From NCBI GenBank assembly GCA_029948255.1, contig JALIZF010001791.1:558001-622000 (forward strand): a stretch of DNA of 64,000 nt. The letters run 5' to 3'. Under the pieces are notes generated by a model. The model did not search any database, was not told the origin of the DNA, and saw nothing but the letters and a program-made list of their open reading frames with translations. The position numbers and the translations under genes are program-made. Within the stretch, counting starts at the first letter, position 1, and every line of letters begins with the position of its first letter. The DNA is from Telmatactis stephensoni. Taxonomy: Eukaryota; Cnidaria; Anthozoa; Actiniaria; Isophelliidae. This document shows positions 1 to 10,013 of the stretch, one piece after another.

Positions 1-572
1 ATGTTTTGATTTTAAAAACAAACGTTTTCGATCTATTGATCAGGTATGGAAGGTTTGGTTTGTTCTTGAATATAAATCTTACGATATTCTTTTAGGGAGC
101 AGTTTAAGTGGCATGGAATGCCTGTACTTGTTTATTCAAAGTAGGCTTGAATTTGCTAATGAATAGAGGCTCCATTACACGTCTGATTCCCTATGGGTGA
201 GCTGTTTTGATGAAAAGTTAACTTGGACCGCCGCTAATGCCCAATGTATCGTAACCGATGTTGAATTCTGATTCGTCCATCATGACTCCTGATATCGATT
301 ATGATTGACTTTCAATTAATTCGACATGCGATCTTTCCAAACAGGTAACACTCTACACAGTTGCAGACATACTTCATCCGATGGAGTGACTCAGGTAATC
401 GTTGGAGTTCGGTTCTGTTTTTATGAAGGGTGTTACACCTGCTGGCGGGATAACTCTTCCGTTTTTAGTTTCCCAGGAAAAAGGAAACAAAAGAATTATT
501 CCGGCTATCAGAGTCTAGAAGAGGGCGTTGTTCTGCATGATTACTTGTTTACTAACAAGTTTCTCTCGTCAG

Positions 573-662
573 GCGAAAGAAAACACCAATTCATTGATGT
601 CATCGTTGGATAGAATATTTGGCTTGACTACATCTACCGCATTAGTGGGACAAGAATATGCA
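573..662 (+). CDS. Polycystin-1-like, first exon recognised (extracellular)
   Basis: Thirty codons, phase 0 at both ends, between a tcgtcag acceptor and a gtaagc donor. The product includes the run SLDRIFGLTTSTALVGQEYA and reads straight on into the exon at 953. It belongs to the extracellular stretch before the GAIN/GPS region. An exon before this one must exist; the window starts with a possible coding tail ending at a cag/gtatgg donor near base 43, which would also be phase 0, but it is too short to trust. Confidence 0.75.
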
Positions 663-2665
663 GTAAGCATTATAAAATGTTTCTATAGTTATATGTTATA
701 ACTACCCATGATAATATGCGTGGAAAGCGTATCGATTCCGACTGGCTGTGCAGTAACGTCCAACAAAGAAGATAACCCTTTATGACAAAAGAGGGAACGA
801 CATCAACTAAACGTTACCCTTCTCTAATAAGGCTCGAACCTGAACCTCAGTCTGTGTTTATCATAAAATTTCATTACAAACCAGCTAATGAACACTCCAA
901 TCCTTTGTTTTAGGCCGAACAATTTATTAACTTTTATTTATTTTCTCCATAGGTAACAGAGACCACTCACATTGCAATTCTTGCAGGTATCAAATCAATG
1001 GCCGATCTTACAACGGGCTCACTTGATCTTAAAGGCAGTTCGATATTGCTACCGAAAATGGAAGTCCTTCTATTTGCACTTGGTGTTCCTTCACATTTTC
1101 CGGCAACTCTAAAAGTAAGTAAATAGACAATCTTTTTGGAGGACTGCAAAGAGGGAGATTTGTATACCAACCAGTTTGTAAGAGTGTTTTTTTCCTTCTA
1201 AAATCTCTGTCAGTGGGCTCTGCATCAACCTGATCAATTGGTACATAATCAGCCATACTGCATGACAAAGACAATTGAAGCCATTTTTTTTGCCATTTTT
1301 TATCATCCATAGTCAAAGCTTGATTGGTTGTACATTTGTTCTATTGGAGACTGACTTTCATTTGTTATTCAGGGGTTTTGTATCGTTTGACTGGTTGATG
1401 CAAGGGCCTGTTACCCCTTTGAAACTATTTTGAAGGTACAATTTTGGCTCATTTTTCATTGAATTTTTTACCATTTCCAACCAACACCACAGTCAAATGT
1501 TTTTCAGGCGAGAAGGCCTAGGTACGAATTCTTAAGAAAACGTTCGGCAAAAAAAGGCAACTTTGACAGCAATGTCTAAGATCAAACCTGAGTGTATAAG
1601 CACGGTTTTATCCGATCCCCAAAACTAGTACTAAGAACCCAGGAAACTCGAACAGAATTTATCAGTTTTATCAAAAAGAAGGGGAAAAAATAGCTGAAAT
1701 AAATATTTTGCGGTACCTTTTGGTATATACTCACTTGGTATATACTATACTTTGGTATATACTCACTTATTCTATATTTGAACTATAACTCCAAAATAAT
1801 AATAATATATCGGGACGAAAACAATATTGAAAAAGATATTTCATGGGCTCCCTGTGGTCAAGTCGTGACCGCGCAAAAGCCCAATAAAATCTGGCGCACG
1901 CGTAGACTTTTGACCGCGGTGTTTTTCCAACCCCTTTTTTGCAGATGTATAACACAGGGAACCCATACCCATTTAGCAACTCATCATCGTCTGTTGAAAG
2001 CCCAGTACTCAGCCTCGAACTTCAAAGTAGATCAGGTGAAGGTCTTAATGTCAGCGGTTTACCCGAAGGCATTCTGATCAAGATTGAAAACAAGAATCAT
2101 AAAGATACAACACATGAAGTATATTCCGTGAAGGCCGATGACGTCACTATTCATCTTCTGAGAGTAGCTAACAACGATACGTCAATACATGGTGTTGTTC
2201 GTCCCATTAACTGTTCTGTACCTGTAAATGTCTCGATCTCTATTGGCAACACGTTACTACACAAGTGGACTGTTCCACGAGATAATGTAAAGAGTGGTAT
2301 AGATCCATACTCGTTTTATGTCTCTAATGTTCAACTTAATCGAAGTGCGGCTGGTCTGTATTCCATCAAGGTCGAAGCAGCCAATCATGAGTACGTAATG
2401 AATAACTGTACGGGCTACCTTAATTATACCTTAGAGACATTTACTGGATCGTGTAGATATTGGGATGGGAGTGAAGAGACTTGGAAAGGACAAGGGTTGG
2501 AGGTAAGTGTGTAGAACTTCTCAGAGTGTACCTATGCTATTTCAGGAGCAAGGATGCCACAGTTGGTTAGTGCGCGGCTTTCGGTGCGAGAGGTCCCGAG
2601 TTCGATCCTCAGTGACCTCACATCCTTGTTTCAACTTGAATTCTTTCCTTTCCGTGTAGTTTTAA

Positions 2666-2698
<33 letters not shown>

Positions 2699-5600
2699 TG
2701 GAGAGAGGGGGTAGAATGAGCGCAACCGTCGGCTGCCTGGGAGATTAGCTTCTAGCTTTGCTTCTAGCTGAAGGAACTTCCGACGTTAAATATGGATAGT
2801 GCTTTACCTTTACCTCTCCACCCACTGATTTAAGGTGTCTCAATGTAGTTTTTCAGTGGCTGAGCTCTCACTTTCAATTATAGTTTCAATGCTGTTTCAG
2901 TTTCCTCAGGTTTTTGGTGTGTAGCTCTTGACATGTATAATTACTTGTCTGGAGTCATCGAAAAGTTATCGAAAGAAAATTTTTAGAAAAAGTCATTACA
3001 ACCATCTTTGCTTATCGTTATCGACATCAATGAAAACTTTTATCTTATCTTGATAAATGGGGCAAAAGCAGTTTGAATCAGCCGTTTGAATAAGCCGAAC
3101 GAATTCTCGAATGAAAAGTACACACGTGGTCGATGGAAAACTACATTAAGATACGTCAATTTGCTATTTCTCTTCTAAAGGTTTTAGGGACGTCATCAGC
3201 CAATGAGATCCATTGCCTTGCTAATCACCTGACTGCTTTTGGTGGCGGGTTTTTCGTGGCACCCAATCCTATTGACTTCAGTAAAGTATTTGACAGCTTT
3301 AGTAATCTTGCAGAAAACCCAACAGTCTTTGCTTTTGTTTTGTCAATCTTTGGTGTGTACTTAATCTTGCTTGTTTGGGCCAGAAGAGCAGACAAAAAAG
3401 ACGCTACAAAGGTACCAAGAATCACTGTTATATTCTTTAACACGAGGGATGTTCCAGTAACATTACTGCCAGACAACCTGACAAAGAGCCTTTGAACGTT
3501 CCTGCGAGTTTGGGACGTTATGACTGTTATATTACGTAGCCATTCTTGCTTTCTGAATCTCAATTCAGGACCCATAGTCCTAGGCACACAAAGCAACTTT
3601 TTGTGCAACATGCATGGCCCCTCTTTCCTTCCCCCCTCCCTTCCCCTTTAAAGATGGCCGCTACACATGCAACTGCTGCAGGGATGGACACATACACAGT
3701 GCAACTCGGTGTTGCGCGCAATAGGCACAAGGCATTATTCTCATGATAATAATGATGATGATGATGATGATGATGATGTTGATGTTCTAATTATACTTCT
3801 ATAGGTTGGCATAAGCATACTTGCTGATAACGACCCACGTGATAACATATCCTATGAAGTAATAGTGTATACTGGGTTTAACCAAAAAGCAGGCACTACT
3901 GCTGACGTGTATTTGCAGTTAATAGGATCGCTTGGTGATAGTGATGCACGATTACTCAAAGACCCCGAAAGACCGAAATTCCAAAGAGGAGCCATGGATA
4001 GGTTCCTCTTTACCGTCCCACAATCCTTGGGAGATCTTCGAGAGATTCGTATTTGGCATAACAATGCAGGGAAATCTCCTGGTTGGTTCTTTTTCCGTAT
4101 GCAGATTAAAGACTGTCAGACTCAAAGGAAATGGTGGTTTATTTGCAACAAATGGCTAGCTGTTGATGAGGATGATGGTAGTGTTGAGAGGAGAATCAAG
4201 GTGGGTCACTTGTCTAGGTCTGGTAGAGTGGTTCTGCATTCTACATTTTGTCAGTGATAGAAAGCAAACAGTAAACTAATATAAACTAGAAACCCGCTAA
4301 TTTGAACTCCCGAGGGAAACGGGACATAGTTCGAGTTAGCGGGAATTCGAGTACAAAAAAGTTATTCCTCGATAAGGCGTGTCTTAGACTAAAAGTGCTG
4401 TTTATACCGAAACGTATGCGTCTTTTAGGTGCATTTTACATAAGTTGCGTCTTATTTTAGCTCGTATAAATATATTTATCCTTGAGACGATTTGCTCGTC
4501 CAAAGGAGTTAATTCATCAATTTTTCATCCCGCGTACCGATGTACGGATAAAGAATGATGTACGATGTACGATGTGAAAGGTTATCTGCTGTTGCCAGGT
4601 AATTCATCAAAAAACACGTCTGTCTTCTGGACGTGTTTTGAGACGGGAACACTTAGCCAGACGGATAGCGATCTATTACTCGTCCTGTGTCCAAATTAAT
4701 ATTGAGACGAGTTATTCGTTATTATATAACACAAACAATTTGTCTGGACGAGCAATTCGTCTCTAGTATAACTGATCCGGCCAATGGCCCGGCCTAATAT
4801 GTCCCGTCTTGTGTATATTTTGACTGGGTTTCTTTCCCTGTAGACCGCTACCAAGAGTGACCTAGTAAAGTTCAACGTACTCTTCATCAATGCAACTCGT
4901 AAAAACCTATTCGATGGTCATCTGTGGATGTCCGTTTACACAAAACCACCACAAAATACTTTTACACGCGTACAACGCTTGTCATGTTGTTTATCAGTAC
5001 TGATGTGTACAATGTTAACCAACGCTATGTTCTTTCAAACCGGTGGAGGCGCTCAAGACACACCCATTACCCTTGGACCAATCAAGTTAAGCTGGAGCGT
5101 AATAATGATTGGTATTCAAAGCAGTTTCATCGTGATGCCGGTCAACGTTCTTATCGTCTCAATATTTCGTAAATTAGCACCCAAAGAATCAAGAGCTAAG
5201 AAATATGAAGTAACAGAGTTTGGTTCGTCTTCCAAAGTTGACGTCGAGGAGAGCCAAAACGAAGATCCAGTACCCAAACGTAAAAAATCTTCTTGGGTAG
5301 GATTTTTGTCTAAAGATAAACCCAAAGAGCCCAAGAAAAAGTTTGTGTTTCCTCACTGGTGTATATTTGTGGCCTATGCCTTGTGTTTTATAAGCTCCGT
5401 CACAAGCGCTACCTTTACTATATTTTATGGACTCCAATTTGGGAAAGCTAAGTCTGAGCAATGGCTGACAACGATGATGATATCACTGTTCCAATCGGTG
5501 CTTGTCATTCAACCATTTAAAGTACTTCTTCTTGCAATGTTCTTTGCTCTCATAATCAAAGACCCCAACAAGGAAGAGGAGGACATTGAGGACGAAGTGA

Positions 5601-8600
5601 TTCCAGAAGAGACAGGTGAATACAATATATATAACCCTGTCCCTTCTCTGTTATTTTTATAAACTTTAATTGCCAGGGCCCGGATGCTCGAAGGCGGGAG
5701 GTTAAACCGAAGGATGGCGATAGCAAATTTTCTTTTCCCTGAAGACTTGATTTCTTTCAAATACAAAATGATTTGATTTTGCCGGCTCTAGGGAAAAGGA
5801 AGGGAGCCGTCCACGAAGGCTATGAACATCCGCCATGTCCGCTGTCACCTACTCGGCGTGAAAAGCCTCTATAGATACAACTACTCTTTTTCTTCCAGGG
5901 TCTCCACCAAGTGAAACGAAAATGCACTCGACTAAAATGACTATGTTCAATAAACCTCCAGAGCAGGAAAAACTAAGGAAAGCACGAGCCCTTCGTCTGA
6001 AGGAAAGGCAAATGTCGGCCATAATTCGTGAGATTGTCTTACATTTTATGGTGGTTATACTGCTATTGTTCGTTGCCTATGGTAACCAAGACAATAAAAG
6101 CTTTGTTTTAAGCCACCAAGTAACGAATTTACTCGTGAGGGGACCACAACCGTTTTACAAAGTTAGTATTTGTTTGAAGCTTGAGGCTTTTCTAATAACT
6201 CAGTTGTTCCTGTAGTCATTGATGATCTAAGTATCAGTATTCATTACCTACACTAATAACTCAGTAGTTCCTGTAATCATTGATGATCTAAGTATCAGTA
6301 TTTTCAACGTACATAGTACTCTGCTCATTACCTACACTAATAACTCAGTTGTTCCTGTAACCATTGATGATCTAAGTATATGTATTTTCAACGTACATAG
6401 TACTGTGCTCATTACCTACACTAATAACTCAGTTGTTCCTGTAATCATTGATGATCTAAGTATCAGTATTTTCAACGTACATAGTACTGTGCTCATTACC
6501 TACACTAATAACTCAGTTGTTCCTGTAATCATTGATGATCTAAGTATCAGTATTTTCAACGTACATAGTACTGTGCTCATTACCTACACTAATAACTCAG
6601 TTGTTCCTGTAATCATTGATGATCTAAGTATCAGTATTTTCAACGTACATAGTACTGTGCTCATTACCTACACTAATAACTCAGTTGTTCCTGTAATCAT
6701 TAATGATCTAAGTATCAGTATTTTCAACGTACATAGTCTCAGTACTGTGCTCATTAGCAGTTTTAGTGAGCTTAAGCAACAAGAACGTAGAACAACATAA
6801 ACGTACGAGAGGTGCGCGCGCCATCGGTTGCCACGGGATGCAATGTAGATCTCTAATAAATCCGCCGTTGCAACCGATGGCGCGCGCACCTTTCCTGCGT
6901 TCGTGGCGTTCTACGTTATTGGTGCTTGACCCAAATTTTTTTCATGAACACCTTCCAACTTTGAAACTCTCATGCCTAAACAGATTGACTTCAATTTCAA
7001 ATCTATTATAACACATTAGTTACATATAGACTGAAAAACAATATTGAATGTGTTTTGGGAAGATCGGACGGAATATTACGTGATGGGTTTTAGCTTCGGG
7101 TTGAATTTTGGCTCTCAAATGCATTTGCTAAAAATATTGGGTCGAGCCACCTTAAGCTCGCTTTTGTCTTTTCTCATACCAATGCACTAACTATAACGTC
7201 GATTCCTTGAGTCTGTGTATGCTGCTTACACCTTTGTTGCTTGTATTTAGAAGACCCAAATATATTCATAGAACGTTGTTGGAAAGCCAAATTTCATAGG
7301 AGTAAATTCAACAACATTATTAATTTGTAGATCCGTAACCATGACGAGTTCTGGAGATGGGCCATATATGTCTTATTCCCAAACCTCTACCCAGTGGACG
7401 AACATATAGGATATCCATATATGGATGTAATGTCAAATAAAGGAAAGTCTAATATGGTTGGAGTTGGACGCTTAAGGCAGCTCAGAAACAACAAACGTAA
7501 GTGAGAAGATAATTAAAGAAATCTATGTGCGTTTCATGTCTTGGACAGATATAGACTTATTTATATGAGACCCGTGATTTGTTGCATTTTGCATTCTAAT
7601 ACAGGCAATAAGAGTGCATGCAACGCAGCAACAGGTTTCAACACAATGCATTCTTGTGTAGAATCATGCTTTTCGAGAAAAGAATGGTTTTATTCCACAT
7701 GGTCTTAACATGCATTAGATATATTAACACACCATGCAAAAATCCCATACCTAGTATGGGAAGTGATACTTTACGCTTTATACTATATATATAGTTGTGC
7801 TTATGTTGTAGTCTTTTATTCCAGATACCTGCCAAGTCCCAATGTTCTTCACTATTGAATTTCCTGAATGTAACGACGAATACTCTTGGCCTAATGAAGA
7901 TACCAAAGACTACAAACCAGGTTGGAAACTACCAGAACCAACCAACAACAGTTTACCTTCCAAACTCGACACAGACAATTCGTGGACATATCAAAGTGCT
8001 CAGGAATTAAAAGGTTTCCCTTACTTTGGTAAAATGGCTACGTACAGAGGCGGTGGTTATGTTGTTGGATTGGGGCCGACCAATGCTACTGCACTCAATA
8101 ACCTTCAAAAACTGAGGAAAAACAACTGGATCGACAAGTATACTCGTGGCATTTTTACCGAGATAAACATCTATAATGTTGATGTAAATTTACTATGTGT
8201 GGTAACTTTGTTGTATGAATTCCTACCAAGCACCAGTGGCGTGTTTACTATCAATGTCCAAACCATTAAACTGTTTCGATATTTGGACGGGCTTTCAAAG
8301 GCTGTGATGGGATTTGAAGTGATCTTTTTCTTCCTGACAATCTACTGGATTTACCGAGACATCAAGAAGATAATCAAGCAGCGTCGTGAGTATCTAAAAA
8401 GCTTCTGGAACATTGTCGATTCTTTAATTACTGTACTCTCAATCTTTGCAATTGGTTTCTACTTTACTCGTTTTGTTGCTATCTCTATCGCCATTGACCA
8501 GTTCCATGAAGACAGAAAACGCTTCGTTAACTTCCAGTACGTCGTGCTGCTGAATGAAGTGCAAAGTGCCGTAACAGCCTTTCTTGTGCTTCTCTGCAAT

Positions 8601-10013
8601 CTTAAATTCCTTTGTATTCTACGTTTCAATCGTAAGATTTCGATGCTGTCTGACACACTACGTTATTCCTCGAGCCGCATCTTCAGCTTCTTTATAATGA
8701 TCTTCATTGTTGTCTTCGCTTTCTGCTGTATGGCTACGGTCACGTTTGGGTACGCAGTAGAAGACTATCGCACACTTATCCGCTCTAGTATCTCTCTCTT
8801 TAGTATGATGTTGGGTAACTTCGACTTTCAGAATCTTGAATCGGCGCACCGTGTCATTGGTCCTCTAATGTTCTTTATGTTCATGGTTTCTGTTCAGTTT
8901 ATCCTGGTCAACATGTTTATAGGAATTCTTAGCGACAGCTTCAACGCGGTGCGAATGGATTCTTCTAAACAATCAAACGAGTACGAAATTGTGGAATTTA
9001 TGTCCAGGAAATTGCACTCTTTCCTCGGCATGTGTAATTGTTCTCCAATACAACCTGAATACAAATGGCCAAAGGACTCCTTGGAATCGCACGTGGAGAC
9101 GATTGACAATAAAACAGATACTATTATGACTTACATGAGGAGCCTTGGTGATGAAGACCTGCGTACAGCCGCATGGCTGGAATCAGACCAGCTGCAAAAA
9201 GTCCAGAAAATCCTGGTATTTGCATTGAAAAACCAGCACGTGAATCTTGAAGACGAATTATTCGACGGTGTTCCAATCTTGATCAAATATATGGATGCAT
9301 TACCTGAGAAAGAGTTTGACAAGTTTATAAAAGATCGCGATGATTCTGTAGAAGATGAGGAGTTTTTTGACCCCAACTATGTGTACGCCGACAGTGAGAG
9401 GAGTTCGCATCGCTATTTTTCAGGCAGTCCAACCGATAGTTTGTCTGAAATCGATCTTAGTGCATCGAGAATCGTTGTTTCTCAGTTGCCTTTTCAAGAG
9501 AGAAAGTGCACATCTGAAATCGATCTTAGTGCATCGATAATTGATGCTTCTCAGTTGCCTTTTCAAGAGAGAAAGTACACATCTGAAATCGATCTTAGTG
9601 CATCGATAATTGATGTTTCTCAGTTGCCTTTTCAAGAGAGAAAGTACACAGAATCTGAATTGTCTCTTCCTGGCCATGAAGTTGTTGATGTTGATAATGA
9701 TGAAGATGATGATGATGATGATGATAATGATGATTGTGATGATGATAGAGATGTTTTCTATGATGAAGATGATAATGGTTGTGATGTTGAGGACGTTGAT
9801 GATTCTGATAGCAACAGTGCTGAAAATACTGACTTTGGTGTTCTACGAAGTGCACCAGGAAGTGCTGGAAGTCAGGACAGCGCAGCTATCGACCAGGAAA
9901 ATATTGATGACAGCAACAGAATATACACAGAAGTAGATCAAGACAAAGAAAGAGACGAACTTAAAAGCTTCGATGACGAGCAACCTCCTTCTCCTGCCGA
10001 TACTTTATTGTGA
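573..10013 (+). CDS. Polycystin-1-like membrane protein (GPS-PLAT-polycystin channel), 5' end missing
   Basis: Joined exons are 573-662, 953-1114, 1945-2502, 3181-3411, 3805-4200, 4844-5615, 5899-6161, 7331-7496 and 7825-10013. Every junction has GT..AG and matching phase, and the sum is 4827 nt (1608 residues plus stop). Domain order: extracellular part of REJ/GAIN type (about 1-270); GPS with NHLT (271-300); first membrane helix; PLAT domain (348-479); a block with several membrane helices (about 500-740 and 780-800); polycystin/TOP extracellular domain; six-helix-type channel module (about 1040-1290) ending in a repeat-bearing acidic tail. This order is diagnostic for the PKD1/PKD1L family, whose members act as large surface receptors and channel subunits, often with PKD2-type partners. 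Earlier exons (Ig/PKD, lectin or REJ parts) must lie upstream of the window. Which PKD1L subgroup it belongs to cannot be told by eye. Confidence 0.93.
953..1114 (+). CDS. Polycystin-1-like, extracellular exon
   Basis: Fifty-four codons, phase 0 at both ends, acceptor ttttctccatag and strong donor aaaa/gtaagt. The product starts VTETTHIAILAGIKSMADL and ends FPATLK. It is a mixed helical/strand segment of the kind found in REJ-to-GAIN regions of polycystin-1 proteins. No catalytic or binding motif is visible. Confidence 0.8.
1945..2502 (+). CDS. Polycystin-1-like, extracellular GAIN-region exon
   Basis: A 186-codon exon, phase 0 at both ends, between a cccttttttgcag acceptor and a gtaagt donor. 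It is rich in N-glycosylation sequons (for example NDTS, NCSV, NCTG) and has the alternating hydrophobic pattern of a beta-sandwich. It ends with CRYWDGSEETWKGQG, the CxYW...W start of a GPS motif, which is completed by the next exon. A candidate in-frame ATG at 1945 directly follows the acceptor and is not an initiator. Confidence 0.88.
2552..2812 (+). mobile_element. tRNA-derived SINE, copy 1 (intronic)
   Basis: Begins with a tRNA-like head: A box TGGTTAGTGCGCGG and B box GAGTTCGATCC at tRNA spacing. A unique body follows, with GGAGCACTGATGGAGAGAGG, ending in a short TTTACC tail repeat. A second copy lies at 35992-36228. The head/body/tail layout and Pol III boxes are those of a SINE. It sits between polycystin exons, same strand. 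Confidence 0.88.
2830..2900. mobile_element. Terminal fragment related to the 819-bp palindrome element
   Basis: TTAAGGTGTCTCAATGTAG, then a TTTTCAGTGG-like stretch and CTCTCA, resembles the end of the palindrome at 23322 (TTAAGGTGTTTCAAAGTAG). It is probably a diverged end of the same DNA-element family. The other end was not found. Confidence 0.45.
3181..3411 (+). CDS. Polycystin-1-like, GPS and first membrane helix
   Basis: Seventy-seven codons, phase 0 at both ends, acceptor ttctcttctaaag. It reads EIHCLANHLTAFGGGFFVAP: the NHLT sequence is the autoproteolysis site (cleavage between L and T) of GPS domains. A hydrophobic helix follows (FAFVLSIFGVYLILLVWARR), then a basic stop-transfer end. 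The usual CxC pair before HLT is reduced to one cysteine here. An ATG at 3133 in the same frame is intronic. Confidence 0.92.
3752..3790. repeat. GAT trinucleotide microsatellite
   Basis: A run of gatgatgat directly before the acceptor of the PLAT exon, inside the intron. Confidence 0.9.
3805..4200 (+). CDS. Polycystin-1-like, PLAT/LH2 domain
   Basis: One exon of 132 codons, phase 0 at both ends, encodes almost exactly a PLAT (polycystin-1, lipoxygenase, alpha-toxin) domain. Key pieces are YEVIVYTGFNQKAGTTADVY, then DRFLFTVPQSLGDLREIRIW and a WFFFRMQIKD strand, ending WWFICNKWLAVDEDDG. In the family this cytosolic beta-sandwich sits between the first and second membrane helices and binds lipids or proteins. 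One exon per domain, symmetrical phase, is typical of a domain module. Confidence 0.96.
4493..4763. mobile_element. Short inverted-repeat element (MITE-like) in a polycystin intron
   Basis: The left end GAGACGATTTGCTCGTCCA (4493-4511) is matched in inverse by TGGACGAGCAATTCGTCTC (4745-4763). Several internal GAGACG/CGTCTC half-sites occur between them. No coding capacity. The flanks show no clear target duplication, so family is not assigned. Confidence 0.6.
4844..5615 (+). CDS. Polycystin-1-like, membrane block after PLAT
   Basis: Starts phase 0 after a tttccctgtag acceptor and ends phase 1 at acag/gtgaat. After the conserved LFDGHLWMSV(Y) segment come hydrophobic helices near LSCCLSVLMCTMLTNAMFF, WSVIMIGIQSSFIVMPVNVL, WCIFVAYALCFISSVTSATF and MMISLFQSVLVIQPFKVLLL. 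A charged cytosolic loop rich in K, E and S lies between the second and third. This is the PKD1-specific five-helix block that precedes the channel module. Confidence 0.93.
5899..6161 (+). CDS. Polycystin-1-like, linker and helix before the TOP domain
   Basis: Starts phase 1 after tttttcttccag and ends phase 0 at acaaa/gttagt. It encodes a long basic, Arg/Lys/Glu-rich helix (KLRKARALRLKERQMSAIIR), then a membrane helix EIVLHFMVVILLLFVAYG and the first extracellular residues. In polycystins this helix is S1 of the channel module. Translation running past 6161 enters intron sequence. Confidence 0.93.
6193..6756. repeat. 84-bp tandem repeat array, about 7 copies (intronic)
   Basis: Units start CTAATAACTCAGTTGTTCCT at 6193, 6253, 6337, 6421, 6505, 6589 and 6673. 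The period is 84 bp, except that the first copy is shortened to 60. The array lies in the intron between exons 5899-6161 and 7331-7496. Because 84 is a multiple of three, a long repetitive ORF passes through it; this is an artefact, not a gene. Confidence 0.95.
6768..6930. mobile_element. Foldback (MITE-like) element in a polycystin intron
   Basis: Arms are imperfect inverse copies. The inner 21 bp are perfect: GGTGCGCGCGCCATCGGTTG at 6811 on the left and its complement ending near 6890. The outer part is looser (AACGTAGAAC near 6783 against GTTCTACGTT near 6917). It directly follows the 84-bp array. No ORF. Confidence 0.75.
7331..7496 (+). CDS. Polycystin-1-like, start of the polycystin (TOP) domain
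   Basis: Fifty-five codons plus one base, acceptor taatttgtag, donor aaac/gtaagt. The product has FWRWAIYVLFPNLYP and VGVGRLRQLRNNK, matching the FW.W.......L and RLRQ.R signatures at the start of the polycystin domain between S1 and S2. The exon is too short to stand out as an ORF and was found from the phase and motif. Confidence 0.92.
7825..10013 (+). CDS. Polycystin-1-like, channel module and C-terminal tail (last exon)
   Basis: Starts phase 1 after cttttattccag, runs 728 codons and stops at TGA 10011-10013. It completes the TOP domain (with WTYQSAQELKGFPYFGKMAT), then channel helices: FEVIFFFLTIYWIYRD, SFWNIVDSLITVLSIFAIGF, AVTAFLVLLCNLKFLCILRF, FSFFIMIFIVVFAFCCMATV, the pore loop with MMLGNFDF (residues 1208-1213 of the joined protein), and FFMFMVSVQFILVNMFIGIL. 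The tail has three 23-residue repeats and an acidic run of Asp/Glu. No AATAAA lies in the first 200 nt after the stop. Confidence 0.96.
9444..9650 (+). repeat. In-frame 69-bp x3 tandem repeat in the polycystin tail
   Basis: Copies start at 9444, 9513 and 9582, each 69 bp (23 codons). Each encodes SEIDLSAS followed by SQLPFQERK. The copies differ at few bases. The period is a multiple of three, so copy-number change would keep the frame. It is cytosolic if the usual topology holds. Confidence 0.95.
9688..9790 (+). repeat. GAT-rich coding run giving a poly-acidic stretch
   Basis: A run of gatgatgat-type codons encodes a stretch almost wholly of Asp and Glu, ending near DRDVFYDED. It is a coding microsatellite within the polycystin tail. 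Antisense and other-frame reading of it gives His- or Met-rich ORFs that are not genes. Confidence 0.9.

Noticed and set aside
326..613. 95-codon plus ORF near the window start
   Set aside because: No family or codon signal; it runs across the acceptor of the exon at 573 in a different frame. A small exon at 345-391 is possible but unproven.
3225..3611. 128-codon minus-strand ORF
   Set aside because: Antisense shadow of the GPS/first-helix exon; the plus-strand domain is clear.
6405..6800. 131-codon plus-strand ORF with repeated protein units
   Set aside because: It is the 84-bp tandem array read in frame (84 is divisible by three) and lies in an intron of the polycystin gene.
9595..9855. 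His-rich minus ORF and Met-rich plus ORF
   Set aside because: Other-frame readings of the GAT run in the polycystin tail.
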